Below are positions 1 through 7,940 of a DNA stretch of 36,260 bases, piece after piece. Made by a program: the position numbers and the translations under genes. The DNA comes from an uncultured Acidimicrobiales bacterium. Its GTDB lineage: Bacteria; Actinomycetota; Acidimicrobiia; Acidimicrobiales; SZUA-35. The notes beneath the pieces were generated by a model. The model was not told the DNA's origin and did not search any database. It saw nothing but the letters and a program-made list of their open reading frames with translations. The first letter of the stretch is position 1. Each line of letters opens with the position of its first letter. Where the stretch lies: positions 1 through 36,260 of the forward strand of contig CALHBU010000049.1 of the NCBI GenBank assembly GCA_937930655.1, read 5' to 3'.

Positions 1-1
1 T

Positions 2-475
2 TTCGAGAAGGATGTTCGGGCCATGCGGTTCAGCCCCGATGGCCAGTATCTCGTCACCATCAATTCCGAGGGGGTGTTTACCCTAAGAGATCCTGAAAGC
101 TACGAGGCCAGAAGAGACCTTCTTGGCGCTCGAACCGAGGTCCTCGACAACGACATATGGTTCTCATCCGACGGCCGCTACCTACTCTCCGGCGGCCTTT
201 CGGCCCTACGCATGTGGGATCTTGAAACTGGCGAACAGATCGGTGGCACGTTCCCCAACGCTTCAGGATTTCACTTTGGTGGCAACGATGGGCCTCACCT
301 GGTAACTGCTGCCGACGACAACTTCCTCGCCGTTTGGAACCTCAACGTCGACGAATGGTTCGACATCGCCTGTCAGGCCGCCGGCCGCAACATGACCCGG
401 GACGAATGGGAACAGTTCGGGCCCCAGGACGAGGACTACCGGGCAACATGTCCGCAATGGCCCATCGAATCCTGA
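2..475 (+). CDS. WD40-repeat protein, C-terminal part (5' truncated by window edge); tail resembles nSTAND/BTAD-type WD40 proteins
   Basis: Frame is open to the window edge (FEKDVRAMRFSPDGQYL). WD40-like blades (RFSPDGQYLVTI, WFSSDGRYLLSGG..LRMWDLETG, LVTAADDNFLAVWNL) and a C-terminal 'W.DIACQAAGRNMTRDEWEQFG..YRATCP' motif. Confidence 0.85.
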   Translation, partial: FEKDVRAMRFSPDGQYLVTINSEGVFTLRDPESYEARRDLLGARTEVLDNDIWFSSDGRYLLSGGLSALRMWDLETGEQIGGTFPNASGFHFGGNDGPHLVTAADDNFLAVWNLNVDEWFDIACQAAGRNMTRDEWEQFGPQDEDYRATCPQWPIES

Positions 476-580
476 CGGCATCCGAGACGCCTCCCGTGTG
501 TATTGGGCAACCTCACCTGCGGAGGTCGGAGTCTGGCTTGGCCTCGGCAAGAATCAGGCCGACTAAGGAGAGGGGGCGAT

Positions 581-1399
581 ATGCGGCGCTATACGCGATT
601 CCAACTGACGGGTTCGGAGTTCCAACTGGCCTGCCTGAGCTTCTGCGTCCTCCTCAGCTTTGTGGCCATTGGCGCCAGTTCTCTGCTGTCCGGCACACCG
701 ACCGATAGGGCCGCAAGCGATAGCGCTACAACCGACAGGGACGCCCGAACCCGGGGTTCTGAGTCCCCAACCCGAGCAGTCGAGGGCGTCGAGACCGACC
801 GGACCGACCGTCTTGCCGACCCTGGTGGCGGGCAGACCAGCGTCGGCGTTCACGAGCATTGGTGCCACTCCACCTACGACGCGGCCTACGGCCGAAACCT
901 GACTGACGAAGTCGAGTCGTGCGATGCAGAGCTACAGGAGCCAGCGTCGATTCAAACGATCTCAAACCCCTCTCCTCCGGCCGACGCACCAACCACTCCG
1001 ACCTCACGCCAGCCCGAACCCGATGGGCTCGACACCAGCGACGAGCCAGTCGCCGCTCCGGTTCCACCGACACTGCCCTCGACCCCTGGTTCCACCCCGA
1101 CCGAACCCGCTCAAGAGCAACCCGAGCAGAGTGACGACCAAACAACGACGACCTCCAGCAGACCCGGATCGACCGACCAGGCCACAACCACCTCTCAGCC
1201 CGACGACCCAACAGCAACCACTGAGCCCACCGTCGAGAATGAGGAGGAGGAGGAATCTGACCCCGAAACTGGCGAAGATCAACCGGATGCTCGTGAGCCA
1301 GACGAGGTCGAGCCAGACGACCTTGAGCCCGACGAACGGCCGGAGCGAGATACTCCCGACCGGGACGACAACGACGAAGACCAAGACGAAGACGACTAG
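581..1399 (+). CDS. Membrane-anchored or secreted low-complexity protein: N-terminal TM segment, Thr/Pro/Ser-rich middle, Asp/Glu-rich tail
   Basis: ATG at 581 after an AAGGAGAGGGGG RBS-like stretch; hydrophobic segment LACLSFCVLLSFVAIGASSLL; tail EEEEESDPETGEDQ...DDNDEDQDEDD. The upstream start at 503 is less likely. Confidence 0.6.
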   Translation: MRRYTRFQLTGSEFQLACLSFCVLLSFVAIGASSLLSGTPTDRAASDSATTDRDARTRGSESPTRAVEGVETDRTDRLADPGGGQTSVGVHEHWCHSTYDAAYGRNLTDEVESCDAELQEPASIQTISNPSPPADAPTTPTSRQPEPDGLDTSDEPVAAPVPPTLPSTPGSTPTEPAQEQPEQSDDQTTTTSSRPGSTDQATTTSQPDDPTATTEPTVENEEEEESDPETGEDQPDAREPDEVEPDDLEPDERPERDTPDRDDNDEDQDEDD

Positions 1400-1473
1400 C
1401 TGACCAGCCAGATCGGCACTGACCCGCCACACCTGCTTTCATCTAACTGTCCCACCAACAACAGGAGGACGGT

Positions 1474-1572
1474 ATGGCTGTCGTCGACTACGAGGTGTCC
1501 AACGGGGTAGCGCTGGTCACCCTCCCGAAATCGTTCCTTCAAAAGCGAACCCCGGAGTTCGAGGGCCGGTAG
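1474..1572 (+). pseudogene. Enoyl-CoA hydratase remnant (N- and C-terminal ends joined in frame)
   Basis: Translation MAVVDYEVSNGVALVTLPKSFLQKRTPEFEGR*, preceded by AGGAGGA (1463-1469). The first ~17 aa resemble an ECH N-terminus and the last ~14 aa an ECH C-terminus (FL.KR.P.F.GR). Confidence 0.5.
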
Positions 1573-1582
1573 GCCGCGCCCG

Positions 1583-2032
1583 GTGATCGAAGTCCAATCC
1601 TCGATAGACGTCGACCGAACACCGGTGGAGGTGTTCGACTTTTTGGCCGACTTTTCGAACAACGCCGCCTGGCAGGCCGGGGTGACGCGATGCACCGAGA
1701 CAAGCCCACCGCCCGTCGGCCAGGGTTCGACGTTCCTTCAGGAAGGGTTCGTTCTTGGTCGGAGAAGTACGACCCCCGTCGAGGTGATCGAGTTCGAGCC
1801 CGACTACCGGATCAGGACCAAGGCAGCCGGTGGTTCGATAGCGATTGAGGTGATCCGCGAAGTCAGCCGACGAGCCGACGGCAAGGCAAAAGTCCGCTCG
1901 ACCGTGAGGGCTGAGCCCCAGGGCTGGTTCATGGTTCTGGCGTTCGCCGTCCGTTGGGGTCTGCGATCCGTCGTTCGGGGCGACTGTCGCCGGCTGGCAC
2001 GGTTACTGGCCCAGGACAATCCAACCCTCTGA
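1583..2032 (+). CDS. SRPBCC family protein (polyketide cyclase/dehydrase-like)
   Basis: GTG start; IEVQSSIDVDRTPVEVFDFLADFSNNAAWQAGV...EVIEFEPDYRIRTKA is typical of SRPBCC/START-like small proteins. Confidence 0.8.
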   Translation: MIEVQSSIDVDRTPVEVFDFLADFSNNAAWQAGVTRCTETSPPPVGQGSTFLQEGFVLGRRSTTPVEVIEFEPDYRIRTKAAGGSIAIEVIREVSRRADGKAKVRSTVRAEPQGWFMVLAFAVRWGLRSVVRGDCRRLARLLAQDNPTL

Positions 2033-2881
2033 TCAACGAGCGTCGGGAAAGACCTCACCCGGCAGTGAGTCGTCCCACAGCGACAGGACACCCCGCTGCT
2101 CGAGTAAGGCACGGCCTTCGTCGGTCAGGCGCCCGTTCTCGCCACCATGGACGTAGCCGACGGGCGGTTGAGCATCCCACACCGCCACCCGAACCTCACC
2201 GCCGTCACCGTTGGCCGCCTTCATTTTGGACGACAGCGCGTTAGAGACCAACACCTCCTGTTCCAACGGGTTCTCCACCCGCAACGTGACCGCCAACCGG
2301 GTGGCGTCCAACAAGAAGCGAGTTCGGAAGATGGAGCAGTGATGGCTGAGGGCATAGCGATTCGGGCCAAACCACCGAAAGGCTTCGTCACCGGGAAGCA
2401 GTTCCGTCGACGAGTCAATCTTGTCCCGGTCATCGGGCCAGAACGAACCCCATCCCAGCTTCAGACAATCAAGGCGATGACGGTCCATGGTCTCGACAAA
2501 ACCATCAAGGGTTGACCGATCCACCGCCTCGGTCAGCCACATGTCCTCCTGGAGGTAGAAGACGTACTCGAACTCCGACACCAATGCTTCCAGACCAGTC
2601 AGCAAACGGGAGCCGAAACCTCCGGAGCCGGTCCGCACAATCCGCCCCTCCGGCACCATCGGGATGGTCTCGGTCATGTAGACAACGGGAATCGACGAAC
2701 CGAACGCCTGGGCGGTGAAGAAGACCATCGGTGGCCAGAACCGCTTGTAGCCGTCGAACGAATGCACCACGACCGCCATCTTCTCCGGCCCAGCGGGCGG
2801 TGGATAACTCCGCCCGGTCGCGTGCTTCCACGCCAATCTCTGGGCTGGTCCAAGCAACCTTCCTTTGAAGTCCCCCACCAT
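2033..2881 (-). CDS. Probable glycosyltransferase-like protein (GT-A-like)
   Basis: 282-aa ORF; VVVHSFDGYKRFWPPMVFF..., EFEYVFYLQEDMWLTEAVD (DxD-like acidic motif); lies at the edge of the polysaccharide locus. Confidence 0.55.
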   Translation of the reverse strand: MVGDFKGRLLGPAQRLAWKHATGRSYPPPAGPEKMAVVVHSFDGYKRFWPPMVFFTAQAFGSSIPVVYMTETIPMVPEGRIVRTGSGGFGSRLLTGLEALVSEFEYVFYLQEDMWLTEAVDRSTLDGFVETMDRHRLDCLKLGWGSFWPDDRDKIDSSTELLPGDEAFRWFGPNRYALSHHCSIFRTRFLLDATRLAVTLRVENPLEQEVLVSNALSSKMKAANGDGGEVRVAVWDAQPPVGYVHGGENGRLTDEGRALLEQRGVLSLWDDSLPGEVFPDAR

Positions 2882-2929
2882 GTGCCTCCGATCCTCCAGC
2901 CCACGAAGCCGATCACTAGGTTACGTTTT

Positions 2930-3799
2930 GTGAAGAACAGCAGTGCAGTTACGGGCATCGCCGCCAGCTTCATCATCGGGTTGTTGATTGCCCTGGCGGG
3001 AAGTCAGGGCAGCGTCGACGTCGGCCCGCTCCCCCTCTTTGCTCTCTGTGGCGTTATCGCCTTCGTCATCAATTGGGCAGCATTTATCCCGTCTTACCTG
3101 AAGCAAACCGAGCACTACTACGACCTCACCGGGAGCGTCACCTACCTCACGCTGACCGCAACAGCCTTGGCCTTCTCAGAACTGGACGGCCGGGCCTTTC
3201 TGGTGGCTGCCCTGGTCATCGTGTGGGCGACTCGGCTCGGCACTTTCCTTTTTCGCCGAGTCCGCAGGGACGGCGGCGACGGACGGTTCGACGAGCTCAA
3301 GACCAACCCACTCCACTTCTCGATGATGTGGTCGGTCCAGGCGCTCTGGGTGTTCCTCACCCTGGCCTGTTCGCTGGCCGCCATCAGCGGAAGCGAACGA
3401 AAGCCGCTCGGCATCGTGGCCGCCCTCGGGGTGTTGGTCTGGGTTGTCGGCTTTGCCATCGAAGTAACCGCCGACCGCCAGAAGAGCGCATTCAAAGCTG
3501 ACCCGGCCAACAATGGGCGCTACATCACCACCGGATTGTGGGCCTGGTCTCGGCACCCCAACTACTTCGGCGAAATCGTCCTGTGGGTAGGGATAGCCAT
3601 CATCGCCCTACCCGTCCTCTCCGGGTGGCGCCTGGTCACGCTGATCTCTCCGCTGTTCGTCTACACCCTGCTCACCAGGTTCAGCGGAATCCCGCTGCTC
3701 GAACGCCGGGCCAAGAAACGATGGGGTGACGAGCCGGCGTTCCAGCAGTACAAGAAGAGCACCCCGGCCCTTGTCCTTCGGCCACCTCGCACCGCCTGA
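2930..3799 (+). CDS. DUF1295 / steroid 5-alpha-reductase-like membrane protein
   Basis: GTG at 2930 (MKNSSAVTGI...); multiple TM segments; WAWSRHPNYFGEIVLWVGIAI motif typical of DUF1295/isoprenylcysteine methyltransferase-like proteins. Confidence 0.85.
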   Translation: MKNSSAVTGIAASFIIGLLIALAGSQGSVDVGPLPLFALCGVIAFVINWAAFIPSYLKQTEHYYDLTGSVTYLTLTATALAFSELDGRAFLVAALVIVWATRLGTFLFRRVRRDGGDGRFDELKTNPLHFSMMWSVQALWVFLTLACSLAAISGSERKPLGIVAALGVLVWVVGFAIEVTADRQKSAFKADPANNGRYITTGLWAWSRHPNYFGEIVLWVGIAIIALPVLSGWRLVTLISPLFVYTLLTRFSGIPLLERRAKKRWGDEPAFQQYKKSTPALVLRPPRTA

Positions 3800-3800
3800 A

Positions 3801-4718
3801 TCAAATGCCCTTGCCGAAACGGTGAAGGGTCTTCAGCACGAACCCGGCCGGCACTCCGGCGGCAACAATCGCCGCGACGGGAACGCGCTTCTCGAGGGGG
3901 TGAAGCCGGAAGGTCTCCCACGCCGTCTGTAGCGCTGCGCCTCGCTGCTTCATGGCTCCCTTGGCCACCGCCTGCTGCCCCCTGATACGGGCCAGACCGG
4001 CCGGACAATCATGAAACTCAGGGTGCTTCTCGACCAAGTAGTCGAGAGCTTCGTCGATGGTCTTCCAACGTTCAAAGAAGAAGGACGCGCCATGCCAGTA
4101 GATGCGTACCAAGGGTTGAGCGGCGACAGCGATAGGCGAAACCTTGGAAGCTCGGAGCAACCAGTCGTAGTCCTCGGCATACCCGCCGGGAATGGCCTCG
4201 TCGACATCGCCGATCTCGTCAATGGCCGACCGGGCGACCAACGTCGCTGACGGATGGACTTCGGTCATCCGATCCAACAGAAACCCGTCGAACGTGAGCT
4301 TGGACGGATCGGGAATCCTCGGCGTGTCTTCGTCCTGGAAGTTGATGAAGACCCCGGTTGTTGCCACCCGGGCATTAGGTGTCCGGTCGATAGCGTCGAA
4401 CTGGGCAGCCAACTTGCCAGGCAGCCACTCATCATCATCGTCGCAGAACGCAATCCATTGGTGGGAGGCGATGGCCACGCCGCTGTTGCGAGCTCCGGCC
4501 AAACCTGGCTTTCGGACGTTGGTGGTGACGACCACTCGTCGATCTCCGTCGTGAACGGCGAGTGTCTCATCAGGTTCGGAGTGGTCGAAAACGAGCACGA
4601 TCTCGATCGGGTGAGGATGCTTCTGGCGCAGAACTGCGTCGATTGCCCGGCGAACCAGTTCCGGTCGATCCCTGGTGGCGATCACTGTTGATACGGCGCG
4701 TGACCCGGGCTCAACCAT
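3801..4718 (-). CDS. Family 2 glycosyltransferase
   Basis: VSTVIATRDRPELVRRAIDAVLRQ..., GLAGARNSGVAIASHQWIAFCDDDDEWLPGKL: classical GT2 motifs. Confidence 0.92.
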   Translation of the reverse strand: MVEPGSRAVSTVIATRDRPELVRRAIDAVLRQKHPHPIEIVLVFDHSEPDETLAVHDGDRRVVVTTNVRKPGLAGARNSGVAIASHQWIAFCDDDDEWLPGKLAAQFDAIDRTPNARVATTGVFINFQDEDTPRIPDPSKLTFDGFLLDRMTEVHPSATLVARSAIDEIGDVDEAIPGGYAEDYDWLLRASKVSPIAVAAQPLVRIYWHGASFFFERWKTIDEALDYLVEKHPEFHDCPAGLARIRGQQAVAKGAMKQRGAALQTAWETFRLHPLEKRVPVAAIVAAGVPAGFVLKTLHRFGKGI

Positions 4719-5367
4719 TATTCTTGTCCTGTTCCCGTCGACGTTCTCCAGCCCGACGTTCGGCTTCGCGCTGCTCGATTCCGTCCAGCTCAGAGAGTCG
4801 GATCTTGGTGGTGATCCCCAGGAGATCGTCCACTACTTCTCCAAAGCGGATGACGCCCGCAGTCGCAGTGGTGTCCTGGCGGGGAATGGTGAAGAGCGAG
4901 GGATTGTCCAAACCGGCATCAAGAGCAGCTCGGAACTCGTCCTCGGTTGAAGCCAGGCGGGCCAGCTCGTGTTTAGCCAGGTGGTGAGCAAAGCGCATCT
5001 GGTGTTCATCGACGTGCTCACCCCGGGCCGGGTCGCGAGGAACGACAACCGGATACTTGCCGGCCATCCGAGCATCCATCACGGTCGAAGGTCCGCCGTG
5101 GCTCACCACGACGGTGGCCGAGCTGAACAACTCTCGGAGCTCGTCGTGAGGAATGAGCTCGTGGGTGTCCATGCTCTTCGGGGCCTTGGCCGTCCCTCGC
5201 TGAATGACCATCTTCACACTTCGATGATCCTCAGCCCACCGAACCGTCCAGTCGATCAGGCGGTCGAACGGATGATGGTCGGTGCCAACAGACACCACCA
5301 CCATCTCCGGCATCGCCGAGGGGAGATGGCCGTCGTCGTGGGGAAAGGGATCCGGCACTGTCGTCAT
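4711..5367 (-). CDS. Glycosyltransferase, Alg13/EpsE-like (GT28 C-terminal domain)
   Basis: VVSVGTDHHPFDRLIDWTVRWAE..., VVSHGGPSTVMDARMAGKYPVVVPRDPARGEHVDEHQ: GT28 C-terminal signature. Confidence 0.88.
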   Translation of the reverse strand: MTTVPDPFPHDDGHLPSAMPEMVVVSVGTDHHPFDRLIDWTVRWAEDHRSVKMVIQRGTAKAPKSMDTHELIPHDELRELFSSATVVVSHGGPSTVMDARMAGKYPVVVPRDPARGEHVDEHQMRFAHHLAKHELARLASTEDEFRAALDAGLDNPSLFTIPRQDTTATAGVIRFGEVVDDLLGITTKIRLSELDGIEQREAERRAGERRREQDKNNG

Positions 5368-5382
5368 GGAATGTCCTGTTGC

Positions 5383-5895
5383 CTAGTAGAGCGGTCCGAC
5401 GAGGACACTGCCCGGGTTGAGCCGCTGCTGCTCCGGCCACTGCACGCAGAAGCGGGTAGTGAATGGTTTCACCAGGTTGCCGGTGAGGGTCTTGGAGTCA
5501 ATGCGGTCATAGACCTCGAGATACACGGTGGGAATCCCTTTGGACTTGGCCAGCAAAAAGAACGGCACAGCAACACCGGCCCCGTTCGAGATCACGACGT
5601 CGGGCCGCCAGTCGTTCAGGACCGTGTTGGCCAACCGCAGATTCTTGGCCGCATTGAGGAGGTTGCGGGTGGTCGGATAGTGGGCCGGAATCAGCGTTTC
5701 GCCTTCCAGCTTGGACTGCGCATCAGGGAGGTCGAAGGTAACCCAGCGACGGTTGTGGGCTTCCCACCACGGCCGCAGCTGAAGAAGCTGCGACAGGTGT
5801 CCGCCGGCCGAGGACACGAAAAGGACTTTCGTCTGGTCTTGCTCCTGGCCAACTGACTGTTCACCAGCCTGTTCGAACTCCATGTCACCCTGCAT
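5383..5895 (-). CDS. Alg14/EpsF-like glycosyltransferase partner subunit
   Basis: TKVLFVSSAGGHLSQLLQLRPWW..., DVVISNGAGVAVPFFLLAKSKGIPTVYLEVYDRID; start assigned to ATG at 5895, not the longer ORF start at 6096. Confidence 0.88.
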   Translation of the reverse strand: MQGDMEFEQAGEQSVGQEQDQTKVLFVSSAGGHLSQLLQLRPWWEAHNRRWVTFDLPDAQSKLEGETLIPAHYPTTRNLLNAAKNLRLANTVLNDWRPDVVISNGAGVAVPFFLLAKSKGIPTVYLEVYDRIDSKTLTGNLVKPFTTRFCVQWPEQQRLNPGSVLVGPLY

Positions 5896-5927
5896 AGCCA
5901 CTACCGTCGGCACCGACGGCCTACTGT

Positions 5928-7139
5928 TTGAGCATTCCAAGCCCACAGACCCCCGATTCGGGAACAACGACCCAGACAGAGAACCCGGGCGATGAACTGA
6001 CGTGGGCCCGCGCCTCCCTGGGAGGGGTGGGCACCGGTCGTCCCCGACGTTACCTGGTTCGACCGGGACGGTCAGACCCTCAGCTGCTGCTGCCACTCTC
6101 GCCGACGGCCGTCACGAGTGCGTCGCTGCGCCGCTACCACGATGACCGCTCCCTTCCGGAACGGCTTACCGGGCTCGGCGGTCAGATCCTGGCCCGCAGC
6201 GGTCTCGTCAAGAGAACCGGCGGCGATGTGATGTCGCTGGAACCCTTCGGGCTGGTCGAGACCATCGCGGCCAAGCTCGGTGAACCGGAGTTGGTTGCCA
6301 CTGTCTCTCTGGGGCCACGACGAAGGAACCGCAAACCAGTCGTCCAACTGCTGCGACCCGACGGGACCACGGTTGGTTTCGCAAAAATCGGCTGGTCGCC
6401 GTTCACCAGAGAACTGGTCAGCAACGAGGCCCGGTGGCTTCGCGCCGTGGACGGCCGCATGCCGGCTGGGCTGGTGGCTCCAGCCGTCCTTCACCAGGCA
6501 ACGGTCCAACCCGATAGTGCGGTCGACCCAGTCGATGTCGTGGTCACTGCCCCCATTCGGACCTCCTTCTTCAGCCATCGACGGGACCCGATTCCTATCG
6601 AGACCATTGTCGCGCTGTCCCGGCTCGAGTCGGGCGGCCACCGTGAGTTGGCCGGCCTCCCTTTGGTCGCCGACTGGCGGCGCACTGCGCTGGCCGAGCT
6701 CGTCGACCTCGACGCGCTGGTCCAACGACATGGCGGCACCACCGTGGAGACCGGCCTCTGGCACGGCGACCTGACCCCGTGGAACTCCGCTACCAGCGCC
6801 GGGGTTAGCTCCGTTTGGGATTGGGAGTTCGCGGGCGACGGACGACCTGTCGGATTCGATGCCATGCACCTCGCCTTCGAACAGGTTCGCAGGGCACAAC
6901 CGAACAACGAAGCAGCGGCTATCAAGGCAGTCATCGAGAAAACCCCGGACATCCTCCGCTCGATCCCCGGCCCACAGGTGACCTCATCTGTCGATGCTGT
7001 TATCGACCTGTATCTCGCTGAGCTACTGGCCAGGGAGACCAGACTGGCGGGCGAAGGTTGGCGCCCCGAGCATCTGGGACCGTTGGATCAGAGGTTGCGA
7101 GACACCTTGGCCGATCGCCTTATGAGACCTGGGCCGTGA
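5928..7139 (+). CDS. Phosphotransferase with APH/choline-kinase fold
   Basis: GLWHGDLTPWNSATSAGVSSVWDWEFAGDGRPVGFDAMHLAFE: HGDxxxxN catalytic loop and DWE. Start codon uncertain (TTG at 5928). Confidence 0.7.
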   Translation: MSIPSPQTPDSGTTTQTENPGDELTWARASLGGVGTGRPRRYLVRPGRSDPQLLLPLSPTAVTSASLRRYHDDRSLPERLTGLGGQILARSGLVKRTGGDVMSLEPFGLVETIAAKLGEPELVATVSLGPRRRNRKPVVQLLRPDGTTVGFAKIGWSPFTRELVSNEARWLRAVDGRMPAGLVAPAVLHQATVQPDSAVDPVDVVVTAPIRTSFFSHRRDPIPIETIVALSRLESGGHRELAGLPLVADWRRTALAELVDLDALVQRHGGTTVETGLWHGDLTPWNSATSAGVSSVWDWEFAGDGRPVGFDAMHLAFEQVRRAQPNNEAAAIKAVIEKTPDILRSIPGPQVTSSVDAVIDLYLAELLARETRLAGEGWRPEHLGPLDQRLRDTLADRLMRPGP

Positions 7140-7187
7140 CAGGATGATCCATCCGGTAAGAAAGCACGGTGTGCTGCCGATGGTTGT

Positions 7188-7940
7188 GTGATGACGACTG
7201 ATTCTTCGAGCAACGATGCTCTTCAGGAACGGGCGCGCGGCTACGGCGCGGTCGAAGGCAGCGCCCGCGGACCTCGCAATATTGGGCGTCGACTTGAACT
7301 GATTGACAAATTGGCACCACTCGCAGGTGACCGCCTGCTCGACATTGGATGCGGCAATGGTGCATACACCGTCGAAATGGCCAGCCGATTCGAACGAGTC
7401 GACGCCATCGACATCGAGCCGGAGCGCCTCGACCAATTTCGTGCCGCCGCACCCCCCGACAACGTGGTCATCGATCAATTGTCGGCCGACGACCTTCCCT
7501 TCGACGACGGCACCTTTGACCGAATCACCGCCATCGAGGTCATGGAACACGTCATCGACGTGCCAGCCGTCCTCACCGAGGTTTGCCGAGTCCTCAAACC
7601 AGGTGGCTACTTCGCGCTGACCACCCCGAATCGGCTGTGGCCGTTCGAACAGCACGGCTACCGATTGGCCGGCAAGCGGCGTCCTGGCTGGTCACTGCCC
7701 GGACTCACCTGGGTACCGCCCCTGCATCGCAAGCTAAGCAACGCAGATGCGTTCACCCAGGGCCGACTCGAGAACCTGTTGAGCGATGCCGGACTGACTC
7801 CTCACGGTGCGGACACCATGTTCCCGCCACTTGACCGTTTCGAGAACGGCCATCCACTGCATCGCTTCACTGATCGGCTGGAAGAAACGCCCCTCGGCGC
7901 CATGGCCCAGACCCTCGTGCTGGTAGCCAGACGTCCGTGA
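7188..7940 (+). CDS. Class I SAM-dependent methyltransferase
   Basis: GDRLLDIGCGNGAYTVEMASRFERVDAIDIEPERL..., FDRITAIEVMEHVIDVPAVLTEVCRVLKPGGYFALTTPNR. Confidence 0.92.
   Translation: MMTTDSSSNDALQERARGYGAVEGSARGPRNIGRRLELIDKLAPLAGDRLLDIGCGNGAYTVEMASRFERVDAIDIEPERLDQFRAAAPPDNVVIDQLSADDLPFDDGTFDRITAIEVMEHVIDVPAVLTEVCRVLKPGGYFALTTPNRLWPFEQHGYRLAGKRRPGWSLPGLTWVPPLHRKLSNADAFTQGRLENLLSDAGLTPHGADTMFPPLDRFENGHPLHRFTDRLEETPLGAMAQTLVLVARRP

Noticed and set aside
726-1442. 238-aa minus-strand ORF, very Arg/Trp-rich
   Set aside because: Antisense to the low-complexity 581-1399 gene; composition reflects codon complement of Thr/Pro/Glu-rich sequence.
4969-5856. 295-aa ORF on the + strand
   Set aside because: Antisense to the clear Alg13/Alg14-like glycosyltransferase genes; no family motif.
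5928-7139. Aminoglycoside resistance gene
   Set aside because: Has an APH-type catalytic loop, but the polysaccharide-locus context and divergent N-terminus do not support a resistance call.
6072-7655. Minus-strand ORFs 6072..6899 and 7023..7655
   Set aside because: Antisense to the APH-fold kinase and methyltransferase, which show clear motifs; the translations are unstructured.
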